DNA of 64,000 bases from Desulfobulbaceae bacterium BRH_c16a (GTDB taxonomy: Bacteria > Desulfobacterota > Desulfobulbia > Desulfobulbales > Desulfocapsaceae). The notes beneath the pieces were generated by a model. The model did not search any database and had not been told where the DNA came from. It saw nothing but the letters and a program-made list of their open reading frames with translations. Of the stretch, positions 44,616-52,303 are shown in pieces (the stretch's first letter is position 1; each line of letters opens with the position of its first letter). The DNA lies in assembly GCA_000961725.1 (NCBI GenBank), contig LADS01000036.1, forward strand, positions 62,001 to 126,000. Direction: 5' to 3'. Position numbers and translations under genes: made by a program.

Positions 44616-45536
44616 ATGAAAAATAAGATAATGGCAATACTGCGGGAATCCCCGCAACCACTCTCGGGCGAAGAGATCGGCCGACAGCTGCAGGTCTCGC
44701 GGGTGGCCATTTGGAAGCATATCGATCAGCTGAAGAAGAGCGGGATCGAGATAGAGTCAACGGCAAAAGGCTACCGCCTGCTGGCGACGCCCGACGCCCC
44801 ATTCCCCTGGCTGTTCGGGGCCCGGTCGTCCCTGATTCATTATCATCCCGAACTCGATTCCACCATGAATCGGGCAAAAGAATTGGCCCGCGCCGGCTGT
44901 CCGGAATATACCGTGGTCATCGCCGACCGTCAGACAGAGGGGCGGGGGAGGATGCAGCGGGTCTGGCAGTCGGAAGAGGGCGGACTGTATTTTTCCATCG
45001 TGCTCAGGCCGTCGCTGATCCCCAAGGAGGGGCCGTTGGTCAATTTTGCCGTGGCGCTCGATCTGGTCGAAGCCCTGGAGCAATGCTGCGGTATTGCCGC
45101 CCAGGTCAAATGGCCGAACGATGTCCTGGTCGATGAGCGCAAGATTGCCGGGATCCTGTCGCAGATGGAATTCGAGGCCGACCAGATCACCTTTATCAAT
45201 ATCGGTATCGGCCTCAATCTCAACAACCGGCCGGAGGTGGCCGATAAGCCCGCAGTCTCCGCCCTGCAGCTTACCGGCAGGCGTGTTAACCGCGCCGAGG
45301 TGCTCTCCTGTTTTCTCGATCTCTTTGAAAAGCGGATGGCGACGTTTTCCCGGCCGGGCGTTATCGAGGCCTGGAAGGCCAGGACCGTCACCCTCGGGCG
45401 GAGGGTGACGATAGCCACCGTCCGCGACACCTATGAGGGACTGGCCGTCGATGTCGATGAAGACGGCGGACTGATTCTTGAAATGGCGGATGGCATGCGG
45501 CGCACCGTTTTTTACGGCGATTGTTTCCACTCGTAA
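44616..45536 (+). CDS. birA: Bifunctional biotin ligase / biotin repressor BirA
   Basis: A 306-aa protein. The N-terminal winged helix (1-60) is KIMAILRESPQPLSGEEIGR followed by SRVAIWKHIDQLKKSGIEIE. The ligase domain (80-255) has the biotinyl-AMP loop EGRGRMQRVWQS, LDSTMNRAKELA, QVKWPNDVLVDERKIAGILS, and NIGIGLNLN. The SH3-like C-terminal domain ends GMRRTVFYGDCFHS. It attaches biotin to the carrier protein encoded nearby (47177-47398) and as repressor should bind the operators at 44567 and 57626. The ribosome site is weak. This is the intact copy; a deleted copy is at 57693-57884. Confidence 0.95.
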   Translation: MKNKIMAILRESPQPLSGEEIGRQLQVSRVAIWKHIDQLKKSGIEIESTAKGYRLLATPDAPFPWLFGARSSLIHYHPELDSTMNRAKELARAGCPEYTVVIADRQTEGRGRMQRVWQSEEGGLYFSIVLRPSLIPKEGPLVNFAVALDLVEALEQCCGIAAQVKWPNDVLVDERKIAGILSQMEFEADQITFINIGIGLNLNNRPEVADKPAVSALQLTGRRVNRAEVLSCFLDLFEKRMATFSRPGVIEAWKARTVTLGRRVTIATVRDTYEGLAVDVDEDGGLILEMADGMRRTVFYGDCFHS

Positions 45537-45547
45537 CCCCCACAAGG

Positions 45548-45742
45548 GTCCCCGGGGCGGCTATCTCTTTGGCTTTCTCGCCTGTACCTGGGTGGTCGGT
45601 AAGATTTCGGAGGTGTCCGGGCGACGGCAGCTGGCGGCGTTTTTTGCCGCCTGTGCCTGCTCGCGGCCGGGCGGCTGCCGGTCATCGCCCGGGCCTTCTG
45701 CGTACCCGGCAGGAGGAGTAAGGCTATAAAAGCAATTATATA
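45548..45742 (+). pseudogene. Scar of a second bioY-bioN-ygiM segment
   Basis: Short blocks match the intact biotin-uptake locus in the same order: 45548-45628 matches bioY at 58196-58276, about 45632-45661 matches bioN near 59400, about 45662-45690 matches bioN near 59592-59620, and about 45691-45742 matches the 5' end of the ygiM-like gene near 60636-60686 (coding on the minus strand, FIALLLLPGTQKA). bioM is missing completely. None can encode a working protein. The blocks follow directly after birA. Confidence 0.8.
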
Positions 45743-45791
45743 ATAACCTCGCTGATACATGCACATGGATGATGCATTCATTTGAGTAATG

Positions 45792-47141
45792 TCACGACGA
45801 CCTAGTCGCTAAAAGTTCCGCGAGCATTTCAGTATGGAAGATTCCCCGCCGGAACGCCTCGCTGGCCATCACCGCCGTACCCAGCGGAATGGTGGTTTTA
45901 ATGCCTTCGATGGTGAATTGCTTCAGGGCCTGATCGAGACGGTCGATGGCCTGGCGGCGGTCCTCTCCTCGGGCGATGAGTTTCGCCAGCATGGGATCGT
46001 AGAAGGGAGAAACCGCAAGACCGGACTCCATGGCGTGGTCGAGCCTGGTGTCTTTCGACAGGGTGGGAAAGGTGATTGTCCCGATTGTCCCCGGCGACGG
46101 CAGGAAGGTCGACGGGTCTTCGGCGTAGATGCGGGCCTCGATGGCGTGGCCGTGGATGACGATATCCTCCTGCCGCAGTTGCAGGGGCTCGCCCATGGCG
46201 ATGCGCAGCTGCTGTTGCACCAGGTCGATGCCGGTGACCATTTCGGTGACCGGATGTTCCACCTGGATGCGGGCGTTGACCTCCATGAAGTAGTACCGGC
46301 CTTCGGCGGAGCGGATGAATTCGACCGTTCCCGCGTTCCTGTAGCCCATCTCCTTCAGGATCCGGACCGACCAGGCGCAGAGCCGCTCCCGCTCTTCCCG
46401 CGTTACCGCAGGCGACGGGGCCTCTTCCACCACCTTCTGAAAGCGTCGCTGCACTGAGCATTCCCGTTCGCCCAGGGCGACGTAATTGCCGTAGTGGTCG
46501 CCCAGGCACTGGATCTCGATGTGTTTCGGGGTTTCGATCCGCTTTTCCACGTAGACATCCGAGGAGCCGAAAGCCGCCTTGCCGATACCCATCGAGGATT
46601 CGAAAATCCTGGCGATTTCCGCGGCATGGTGAATGGGCTGGATGCCCTTGCCGCCGCCGCCCTTGTCGAGTTTCAGGAGCAGGGGCGGGCCGTGTTCGGC
46701 GAACAGTTTTTCAATCTCAATGAGACTCGTCACATTGCCGATACTTCCCGGAGTGACCGGTACTCCCAGCCGGTTACCCAGGTTGCGGCAGAAGGATTTG
46801 GATTCGATATCCCGGATCACCCCCGGCGAGGGACCGACCCAGATCGTGCCGGCATCCTCGACCGCTCCGGCAAAGGCCGCGTTTTCCGATAAAAAGCCGT
46901 AGCCCGGATGCACGGCGTCCGCCCCGGACTCGGCCACCGCCTTCATGATGCCGGCAATGTGCAGATAACTCAGCGGCGGCGGCGATTTGCCGATATGGAT
47001 CGCCTCGTCCGCCGCGCGCATATGCGGCGCGCCGTTGTCGGCATCCGAGTACACGGCCACGGTTTTGATCCCCAGTTCCCGCGCCGCCTTGAAAATCCGC
47101 AGGGCGATTTCGCCCCGGTTGGCTACAAGCAATTTTTTCAT
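45792..47141 (-). CDS. Biotin carboxylase subunit (AccC-like)
   Basis: A 449-aa ATP-grasp enzyme that carboxylates biotin on a carrier protein with ATP and bicarbonate. MKKLLVANRGEIALRIFKAA opens it, HPGYGFLSEN follows, the Gly-rich ATP lid is LDKGGGGKGIQPI, and catalytic residues lie in RECSVQRRFQKVVEEAPSP and MEVNARIQVEHPVTEMVTG. It is full length. It is the last gene of the pxpA-permease-pxpB-pxpC-BCCP operon, so it likely serves a dedicated carboxylase rather than fatty acid synthesis; no accA, accD or accB/fabF context is present. Confidence 0.92.
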   Translation of the reverse strand: MKKLLVANRGEIALRIFKAARELGIKTVAVYSDADNGAPHMRAADEAIHIGKSPPPLSYLHIAGIMKAVAESGADAVHPGYGFLSENAAFAGAVEDAGTIWVGPSPGVIRDIESKSFCRNLGNRLGVPVTPGSIGNVTSLIEIEKLFAEHGPPLLLKLDKGGGGKGIQPIHHAAEIARIFESSMGIGKAAFGSSDVYVEKRIETPKHIEIQCLGDHYGNYVALGERECSVQRRFQKVVEEAPSPAVTREERERLCAWSVRILKEMGYRNAGTVEFIRSAEGRYYFMEVNARIQVEHPVTEMVTGIDLVQQQLRIAMGEPLQLRQEDIVIHGHAIEARIYAEDPSTFLPSPGTIGTITFPTLSKDTRLDHAMESGLAVSPFYDPMLAKLIARGEDRRQAIDRLDQALKQFTIEGIKTTIPLGTAVMASEAFRRGIFHTEMLAELLATRSS

Positions 47142-47176
47142 CTTTTTTCCATCGTGTTGTGTTTTGCGCCTTTATT

Positions 47177-47398
47177 CTAGGCCGCGTCGATCGCCACCAT
47201 AGCATCTCCGACCTGCAGCTCATCCCATTCCTTGACCAGAATGCTCCGTACCGTACCGGAACGGTCGGCCGTCACCGGGATCTCGGTCTTCATGCAGTTG
47301 ATCACCGCCACTTCCTGGCCCTGTTCCACTTTGTCGCCTACGGCTACCACCACCCTGGCAACGAGACCGGGCATGGGGGCCATTATGTTTTGTTCCAT
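47177..47398 (-). CDS. Biotin carboxyl carrier protein (short biotinyl domain)
   Basis: A 73-aa protein consisting of a single biotinyl/lipoyl domain: MEQNIMAPMPGLVARVVVAV, then the biotinylation hairpin VINCMKTEIPV (Lys in CMKTE, where most carriers have AMKM), then VKEWDELQVGDAMVAID. Start 47398 has AAGGAG; an upstream in-frame start at 47440 has none. The long N-terminal extension of AccB is missing, as in the carrier ends of urea carboxylase and related enzymes. BirA, encoded 1.6 kb away, should biotinylate it. Confidence 0.9.
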   Translation of the reverse strand: MEQNIMAPMPGLVARVVVAVGDKVEQGQEVAVINCMKTEIPVTADRSGTVRSILVKEWDELQVGDAMVAIDAA

Positions 47399-47446
47399 TG
47401 TATTTTCTCCTTTTTCTGTTGCGATCCGTGCCTGTTTCAAGGACCC

Positions 47447-48433
47447 CTATTTGGTTATTGCATCTTCGCTGTACTGCGCCTTTTGCGTTTTACGCGCCTC
47501 AATTGCCTGTTCCCTTGTGCAGAGGGTGAAGGCGAATTTGTCGCGCGAGGGGGTGCCCTGGCCGATCTTCCAGAGGTCGGCGTAAATCACCTGCAGGACG
47601 TTGATGTAGCCACCGAGGGTCGGGCCGTCGGCGATCAAGAGGATCGGGGTGTTGCCGCACAGGTTCATGGTGCCGCGGATGGCATAGCCATGGTCGACGA
47701 TGTTGGAGGGATGACTGCCCCCCACGCCGCCGTCCTTACGCGCAAAGAAATAATCCGGCACCGGGGAAATACGGTACGCCGACCGGTTCGAGGTGTGCTG
47801 GATCTTGTGCTCGCTGCCGTAGAGATAGTCCATGCCTTCCCCGGTCACATAGTCCGGACAGGTGTTCGGCCCGGGAACCGCCCGCAGTTCCCAGACCCGC
47901 GAATACTCGGGCATGTAGCTCTTTTTCAGTTTTCTGCCGGCAAGGCTTGTGAGACTTTGCGAGGGTGTGCCGGTCCTCAGGAGATCGCCGGCCGCAAGTT
48001 TTCTGCCTTCAAAACCGCCATAGCCGCCGAAGATGCAGGTCGACTTGCTGCCCAGATAGGCGGGAACGTCGAAGCCGCCGGCAACCGCCAGGTTGGACCG
48101 GAAGCCGAACTCGCCGAAAACCCCGATATTCAGGTGATCGCCCTTGTTCACCGGGACCGCTTCCCACATCGGGATGGCTGCGCCGTTGACGGTCGGTTTC
48201 ATGTCCGAGCCGCACAGACTCATCACCGTATCCTGTTGAAATTCTATTTCGACATAGCCGCCGGCGATTTCCAGACCGGCCTCGGTAATCGGATTGCCGA
48301 CCAGCAGGTTGGCGAACTGCATGGACATATTGTCCATCGCCCCGGAAGCGGCCATGCCTTTGCTCAGATAGCCGAGCCGCCCCGGCCAGTCTTCCACTAT
48401 GGTTTCAATTCCTGGTTTGATAATGTGCAACAT
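47447..48433 (-). CDS. PxpC / AHS2-family carboxyltransferase subunit
   Basis: A 328-aa protein of the KipA/PxpC (AHS2, allophanate hydrolase subunit 2) family. IIKPGIETIVEDWPGRLGYL and GMAASGAMDNMSMQFANLLV are family-defining, with NIGVFGEFGFRSNLAVAGGF and GGVGGSHPSNIVDHGYAIRG further on. ATG 48433 follows AAGGAGAT. PxpB and PxpC form the carboxyltransferase-like half of 5-oxoprolinase and are homologous to the middle of urea carboxylase. Beside biotin carboxylase and carrier genes a true carboxyltransfer role is likely. Confidence 0.88.
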   Translation of the reverse strand: MLHIIKPGIETIVEDWPGRLGYLSKGMAASGAMDNMSMQFANLLVGNPITEAGLEIAGGYVEIEFQQDTVMSLCGSDMKPTVNGAAIPMWEAVPVNKGDHLNIGVFGEFGFRSNLAVAGGFDVPAYLGSKSTCIFGGYGGFEGRKLAAGDLLRTGTPSQSLTSLAGRKLKKSYMPEYSRVWELRAVPGPNTCPDYVTGEGMDYLYGSEHKIQHTSNRSAYRISPVPDYFFARKDGGVGGSHPSNIVDHGYAIRGTMNLCGNTPILLIADGPTLGGYINVLQVIYADLWKIGQGTPSRDKFAFTLCTREQAIEARKTQKAQYSEDAITK

Positions 48434-48452
48434 ATCGTCGATCTCCTTTGCA

Positions 48453-49439
48453 TTAAAGGCGGGGGGCCGTTTGCGCGCCTTTTGCCTGCCTTGCCTGAAA
48501 TTCTTCCGTTTCCTGCAGAACCGCAGGCGATTGAACGAATTCGACATAGTCCTTCACCACGATCTCGCCCGGTTCGATGTCGTATTCGTAGTCGGTCTTG
48601 TCATGGACATGTTCGTAGATGCGCAGAATCTCCGCCTCGCTGGTCTCATGGAATTGAATCCGGTCGCCGTTGACATAGAGAAAGGGCGACTCCTTGAACA
48701 GCGGATGTTTCTGGGCGAACTGAAAAACCGGGATGGTTCGGCCGAACAGTTGGTAGCCGCCGCCGGTGGCGGTGGTGTAGGTGAATACGCAGGGGCCGCC
48801 GATGCCCACTGTCCCTTCCGGGGTCCAGGTCCGCGGCGGGTTGTATTTCGGCACCACCAGCGCGCAACGGGGATCCATGGGCCAGAAGAAGCCGCCGCCC
48901 GGCCAGAAGCCGCCGCCGGAATTGTACCACTCGGTGCCGAGGAGGGTTTGCTTGACCTCCGCCGCCGTCATGCCGTTGCACATGGCGATGTATTCGAGAT
49001 TGTAGCCGTCGATCACATTCGGCGCCTCGGGTCTGACTTCCTTGAGGTATTTCGCCACGCATTTCTTCGTCTCGCTGTCCTCGAAGGCGATCGGCAGGTG
49101 GATGAGGCGGGAGGGCATGACGATATGGTCGACATCCGCCAACTCCGACTCGAATTTTTTAATCATGTCGATCAACAGCCGCACATCGAGGATTTCCGGG
49201 TCGAAGTGGAGCATATTCGTCCGGATGCCGGGGAGGGTTTCGATGAATCCCTCCGGCGCCGCCTCGCGAATGCGGGCATCGATGGTCTGGATTCTGAAGG
49301 AGTCGAGCAGGTTCGCCCGCTGGTCCCTGCCGTACTCGACCTGCAGAAATCCGTCGCCGGCCTGCCGGAACAGGACTTCCAGGCGCGTGGCGGTGGCCGG
49401 CAAGGTGTCGAGGATGACCTCGTAACGATTCGTTTCCAT
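48453..49439 (-). CDS. PxpB / AHS1-family carboxyltransferase subunit
   Basis: A 328-aa member of the KipI/PxpB (AHS1) family. IVMPSRLIHLPIAFEDSETK, then YNLEYIAMCNGMTAAEV, the Pro/Gly-rich YNPPRTWTPEGTVGIGGPC and YTTATGGGYQLFGRTIPVFQ are the usual blocks. It is longer than KipI of Bacillus, resembling the AHS1 region of urea carboxylase. ATG 49439 overlaps the permease stop codon (TAATG). PxpC follows 19 bp downstream, and the two should form a complex. Confidence 0.87.
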   Translation of the reverse strand: METNRYEVILDTLPATATRLEVLFRQAGDGFLQVEYGRDQRANLLDSFRIQTIDARIREAAPEGFIETLPGIRTNMLHFDPEILDVRLLIDMIKKFESELADVDHIVMPSRLIHLPIAFEDSETKKCVAKYLKEVRPEAPNVIDGYNLEYIAMCNGMTAAEVKQTLLGTEWYNSGGGFWPGGGFFWPMDPRCALVVPKYNPPRTWTPEGTVGIGGPCVFTYTTATGGGYQLFGRTIPVFQFAQKHPLFKESPFLYVNGDRIQFHETSEAEILRIYEHVHDKTDYEYDIEPGEIVVKDYVEFVQSPAVLQETEEFQARQAKGAQTAPRL

Positions 49440-50812
49440 TATTCTATTTCTCCCTTGCCGATGATGGACATTGCTGCCCCGGGAACCGTCTTTTCGCTGA
49501 ATCCGAGCATCCGGTAGAGGGCAAATCCGCTGATTGCGCTGCACGGCGACGAGAATGACGCTACCGCCGGTATATTCATCATCACAATACCGACGATCAC
49601 CGCACCGAACCAGGCGATCAGGCCGCGCGAATTATAGTTTGGATAGTCGCCGTCATTTTTCGAGGCTTCGGCCGGATGCTCGTCGTCGGCTTCGTTCAGC
49701 ATATACGCCAGGGCAATGGCAACCCAGGCCACGACAAAAACTCCCTGATAGGCCAGGGCCTGGAGCAGATAGCTGAATACGTCGACAAGCATCAGCACAT
49801 ACACGATACAGCCAACGACCACCGCCCAGAAATATTTCGACAGTTTGATGCCGAAAGCCTGCTTGCCCAGCGCTTCGAGGTTGACTGAAGCCAGATAGTA
49901 GTTGGCGGTGTTGATTCGGGTTTGCGTAACCCAGACGAAGAGAAGACCGAAGCCCCCCATCATGATGATGATGGCCTTGACCGCCGACACCTCGGACAGG
50001 GCTCCGTCGATCGGAATGGTATTGACGAGGAAGATTCCCGCGACTCCGCTCAACAGAAATGCGGCAATATAGAAGGGCGCTCCGAAGTTGAACAGCGCGT
50101 GATAACGCTCATCGGATTTCTTGCCGAACCGGGCGTAATCGAAACAGAACATCATCAGAATCCACACCCCCATGTAGGCCACATAGACATGCCACCATCC
50201 CATTGCCGGGGCTCCGCCCTGAGGCACCGATGTCAACCATGCGTTGCTGTAGCCGTATTCGTTGATTGCCAGGCCGACGCAGGTGGCGAGGCCTAAGAGG
50301 TAAACGGGAAGCAGGACGCCGTTGAATTTATCCAGCCAGTGCTGGACGCTGCCGAAAACAAGCGGCACGCTTACCACGACGACAATCAGTGCCGCGGTCT
50401 TGTAGCTGAGTCCCGGTTGGAAAAAATTGGCAGCCATCGCGATGACCGACCCTTCGAACACCGCATAGTAGATTGCGGTTGCAGCAAAGATAAGGGTGGC
50501 AAGGGCAGATCCCGTCCTGCCGAATAGAATGCGCGAGAACAACGAAACCGACGATCCGGTACGGATGGCGTAGCGACTGATGACCATGTTGATCGCCGCG
50601 TAGGTGACAACAGAAAGGCCGATGCCGATGAGCGTATTGACCGTGCCGTATCCCATCGCAAGGGTTGCGGCAACCACCACGTAAAACATGGCGCTGCAGC
50701 AGCTCCACCACGCCATCGTCAGCGAGAAGTGAGAGGTTCGACCATCCTCAGGTACCGGACTGCATGCATAATCCAATTCAGCTTCACTGAGCTCTTTGAT
50801 TTTTTTCGACAT
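49439..50812 (-). CDS. NCS1-type (cytosine/purine permease-like) transporter
   Basis: A 457-aa inner-membrane protein with about 12 membrane segments. FSLTMAWWSCCSAMFYVVVA at about 29 and YAIRTGSSVSLFSRILFGRT are typical of nucleobase:cation symporter-1 proteins, which carry cytosine, purines, hydantoins, allantoin or thiamine. AAGGAG precedes the ATG. It sits between pxpA and pxpB, so it probably imports the substrate of the operon's enzyme, plausibly a small cyclic amide or ureide. Confidence 0.85.
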   Translation of the reverse strand: MSKKIKELSEAELDYACSPVPEDGRTSHFSLTMAWWSCCSAMFYVVVAATLAMGYGTVNTLIGIGLSVVTYAAINMVISRYAIRTGSSVSLFSRILFGRTGSALATLIFAATAIYYAVFEGSVIAMAANFFQPGLSYKTAALIVVVVSVPLVFGSVQHWLDKFNGVLLPVYLLGLATCVGLAINEYGYSNAWLTSVPQGGAPAMGWWHVYVAYMGVWILMMFCFDYARFGKKSDERYHALFNFGAPFYIAAFLLSGVAGIFLVNTIPIDGALSEVSAVKAIIIMMGGFGLLFVWVTQTRINTANYYLASVNLEALGKQAFGIKLSKYFWAVVVGCIVYVLMLVDVFSYLLQALAYQGVFVVAWVAIALAYMLNEADDEHPAEASKNDGDYPNYNSRGLIAWFGAVIVGIVMMNIPAVASFSSPCSAISGFALYRMLGFSEKTVPGAAMSIIGKGEIE

Positions 50813-50855
50813 AAAATTCTCCTTTGTTGAGTTATTTCAGGTGAAACGTACGCTT

Positions 50856-51605
50856 TCAGGCCGGTGCCTCGATGGCATAGCCGTTTTCGCCCAGGACTTT
50901 GCGGATGGCGGTCACAATTGCTACGCCATTGGCGCTGTCCGAGTGCACACATATCGATGAGCCGGAAATGGCGATGTCGCTGCCGGCCGTGGTCGTCACC
51001 TTGTTGTCCCGGACCATGCGCAGCACCCTGGCGGCTACATCCGCCGGCGCATGGGCAGCGTGGTGCCGGGTGATGACCAGATTGCCGTCCCGGTCGTAAT
51101 CGAGATCGGAATAGATCTCGAAAACTGTGGGGATGCCGAATTGGTCGGCGATCTCCGCAAGAACGCCCTTTTTCATGCAGTAGAGAAAGGGCGTGCCGTC
51201 CAGGTCGCGAATCGCCGTGCAGAGTGTTTTCGCGACATCCTGGCGCAGGTGGGCCATGCCGTAGAGTTTGCCATGGGGCTTGACATGGTGGAGACGCATG
51301 CCCGAGGCGTGGAGGAAGCCTTGCAGCGCGCCGATCTGGTAGATCAGGTCGCAGTACAACTCGTCCATGGCGATATCCATCGTTCGGCGGCCAAATCCCT
51401 GCAGGTCGGGAAGGCCCGGATGGGCGCCGACCGCCGTACCGTGCTCCCCTGCGAGAAGCACCGTCCGGCGCATGGCGCAGGGGTCGCCGGCATGAAAACC
51501 GCAGGCGACGTTGCTGCTCGAGATCAGCGGCATAAAGCCCGCATCGTCGCCCAGGGTGTACATGCCGAAGCTTTCTCCCATATCCACATTCAGATCTATT
51601 TTCAT
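50856..51605 (-). CDS. pxpA: PxpA / LamB-YcsF family protein
   Basis: A 249-aa protein beginning MKIDLNVDMGESFGMYTLGD, with SSNVACGFHAGDPCAMRRTV, GAHPGLPDLQGFGRR and HHVKPHGKLYG, the conserved blocks of the PxpA/YcsF family. PxpA with PxpB and PxpC makes the prokaryotic 5-oxoprolinase, which opens 5-oxoproline to glutamate with ATP. AAAGGAC lies upstream of ATG 51605; an in-frame start 30 codons earlier lacks a site. It is the first gene of the operon, with a sigma-54-like promoter about 90 bp upstream. Confidence 0.88.
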   Translation of the reverse strand: MKIDLNVDMGESFGMYTLGDDAGFMPLISSSNVACGFHAGDPCAMRRTVLLAGEHGTAVGAHPGLPDLQGFGRRTMDIAMDELYCDLIYQIGALQGFLHASGMRLHHVKPHGKLYGMAHLRQDVAKTLCTAIRDLDGTPFLYCMKKGVLAEIADQFGIPTVFEIYSDLDYDRDGNLVITRHHAAHAPADVAARVLRMVRDNKVTTTAGSDIAISGSSICVHSDSANGVAIVTAIRKVLGENGYAIEAPA

Positions 51606-51690
51606 GATGAGGGTCCTTTGCCGATAGGTTGTTGCCGAATCTGCGCTTAATATGTTGCTGTGATGCGTCCGGCTTATGATGTATGGTAAA

Positions 51691-51707
51691 AGCAAAGGAT
51701 GGACCAG
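51691..51707 (-). promoter_or_regulatory. Sigma-54-like promoter of the pxp operon
   Basis: Minus-strand CTGGTCCATCCTTTGCT has GG-N10-GC spacing and a good -12 element TTTGCT; the -24 element TGGTCC departs from TGGCAC. Predicted leader about 75 bases before pxpA. Confidence 0.5.
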
Positions 51708-51907
51708 AACGCAAAAGACCTTGCGTATAGATTTAACTAATTGAAATTATATACTAATAATTGAAAAATTAGTTATATTAGGCCGGAGGCGGCGCGACAT
51801 CGATAGCGCCGAGATCATGGAAAATCCTGCGGCGAACTGGAGGGAGGAGGGCAAGGTTTTAATGGAGATGGCGGGGAAGGATGGCGGCGACATGCGCAGA
51901 CCGGCAT

Positions 51908-52143
51908 GCGACGTAAATGTCTTTCCACCATGGGTGTACATGGATCAAAGCGATTGGCCTGGTATCCAGCACAAATACCTGGAGGTCAAAAACTGCTGCG
52001 GGACTACTACCGGAGTCGCGACATTTACGTCTTTGTCTCTCATAGCGATGACATCCTAGTAAGTTTATAAAATAATGGATTTTATTTATAGTAATCTCGG
52101 TATAATCGCTTGCGGTTCATTGCCATCCGGACATTTATGTCGC
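51908..52143. promoter_or_regulatory. Three dyads GACRT-WW-AYGTC spaced 110-111 bp
   Basis: GCGACGTAAATGTC starts at 51908, GCGACATTTACGTC at 52018, and GGACATTTATGTCGC at 52129. Core arms GACAT/ATGTC are perfect in the third and have one mismatch in each of the other two. The third lies about 110-125 bp before the predicted torT-like transcription start, a normal enhancer position for a sigma-54 activator such as the one encoded at 56169. Confidence 0.5.
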
Positions 52144-52225
52144 AAGCCGATTGTATTCGTTACCGACAACCCGGCGCAACCACGTTGAAGATATAAGAGG
52201 AAAAACTCGGTAACAAGCAGTTCAC

Positions 52226-52242
52226 TTGGTATATTTATTGCG
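52226..52242 (+). promoter_or_regulatory. Sigma-54-like promoter of the TorT-HK-regulator operon
   Basis: TTGGTATATTTATTGCG shows GG-N10-GC spacing with TTGG at -24 and ATTGC at -12. The predicted start near 52253 gives a leader of about 50 bases. Confidence 0.5.
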
Positions 52243-52303
52243 ATAAAATAAACGCGAGAGCGTTTTGCTCTCGGTAGTTTTTCGCCAGAGGAGAAAGTCA
52301 TCC

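Larger units (their letters stand above)
51606..52303. other. Divergent regulatory region of the pxp operon and TorT system
   Basis: Nearly 700 bases without a convincing gene; an 80-codon plus frame at 51817-52059 has no recognisable domain. The region holds two opposed sigma-54-like promoters, three dyads spaced 110-111 bp (listed separately), and an AT-rich block with the inverted repeat TAACTAATT / AATTAGTTA (51734-51742 and 51767-51775). Confidence 0.6.

Noticed and set aside
47159-48673. 504-codon plus-strand frame opposite pxpC and the carrier gene
   Set aside because: Opposite two well-supported family members and without domain similarity.
51817-52059. 80-codon plus frame in the divergent region
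   Set aside because: No domain, no clear ribosome site, and it contains two of the proposed regulatory dyads.
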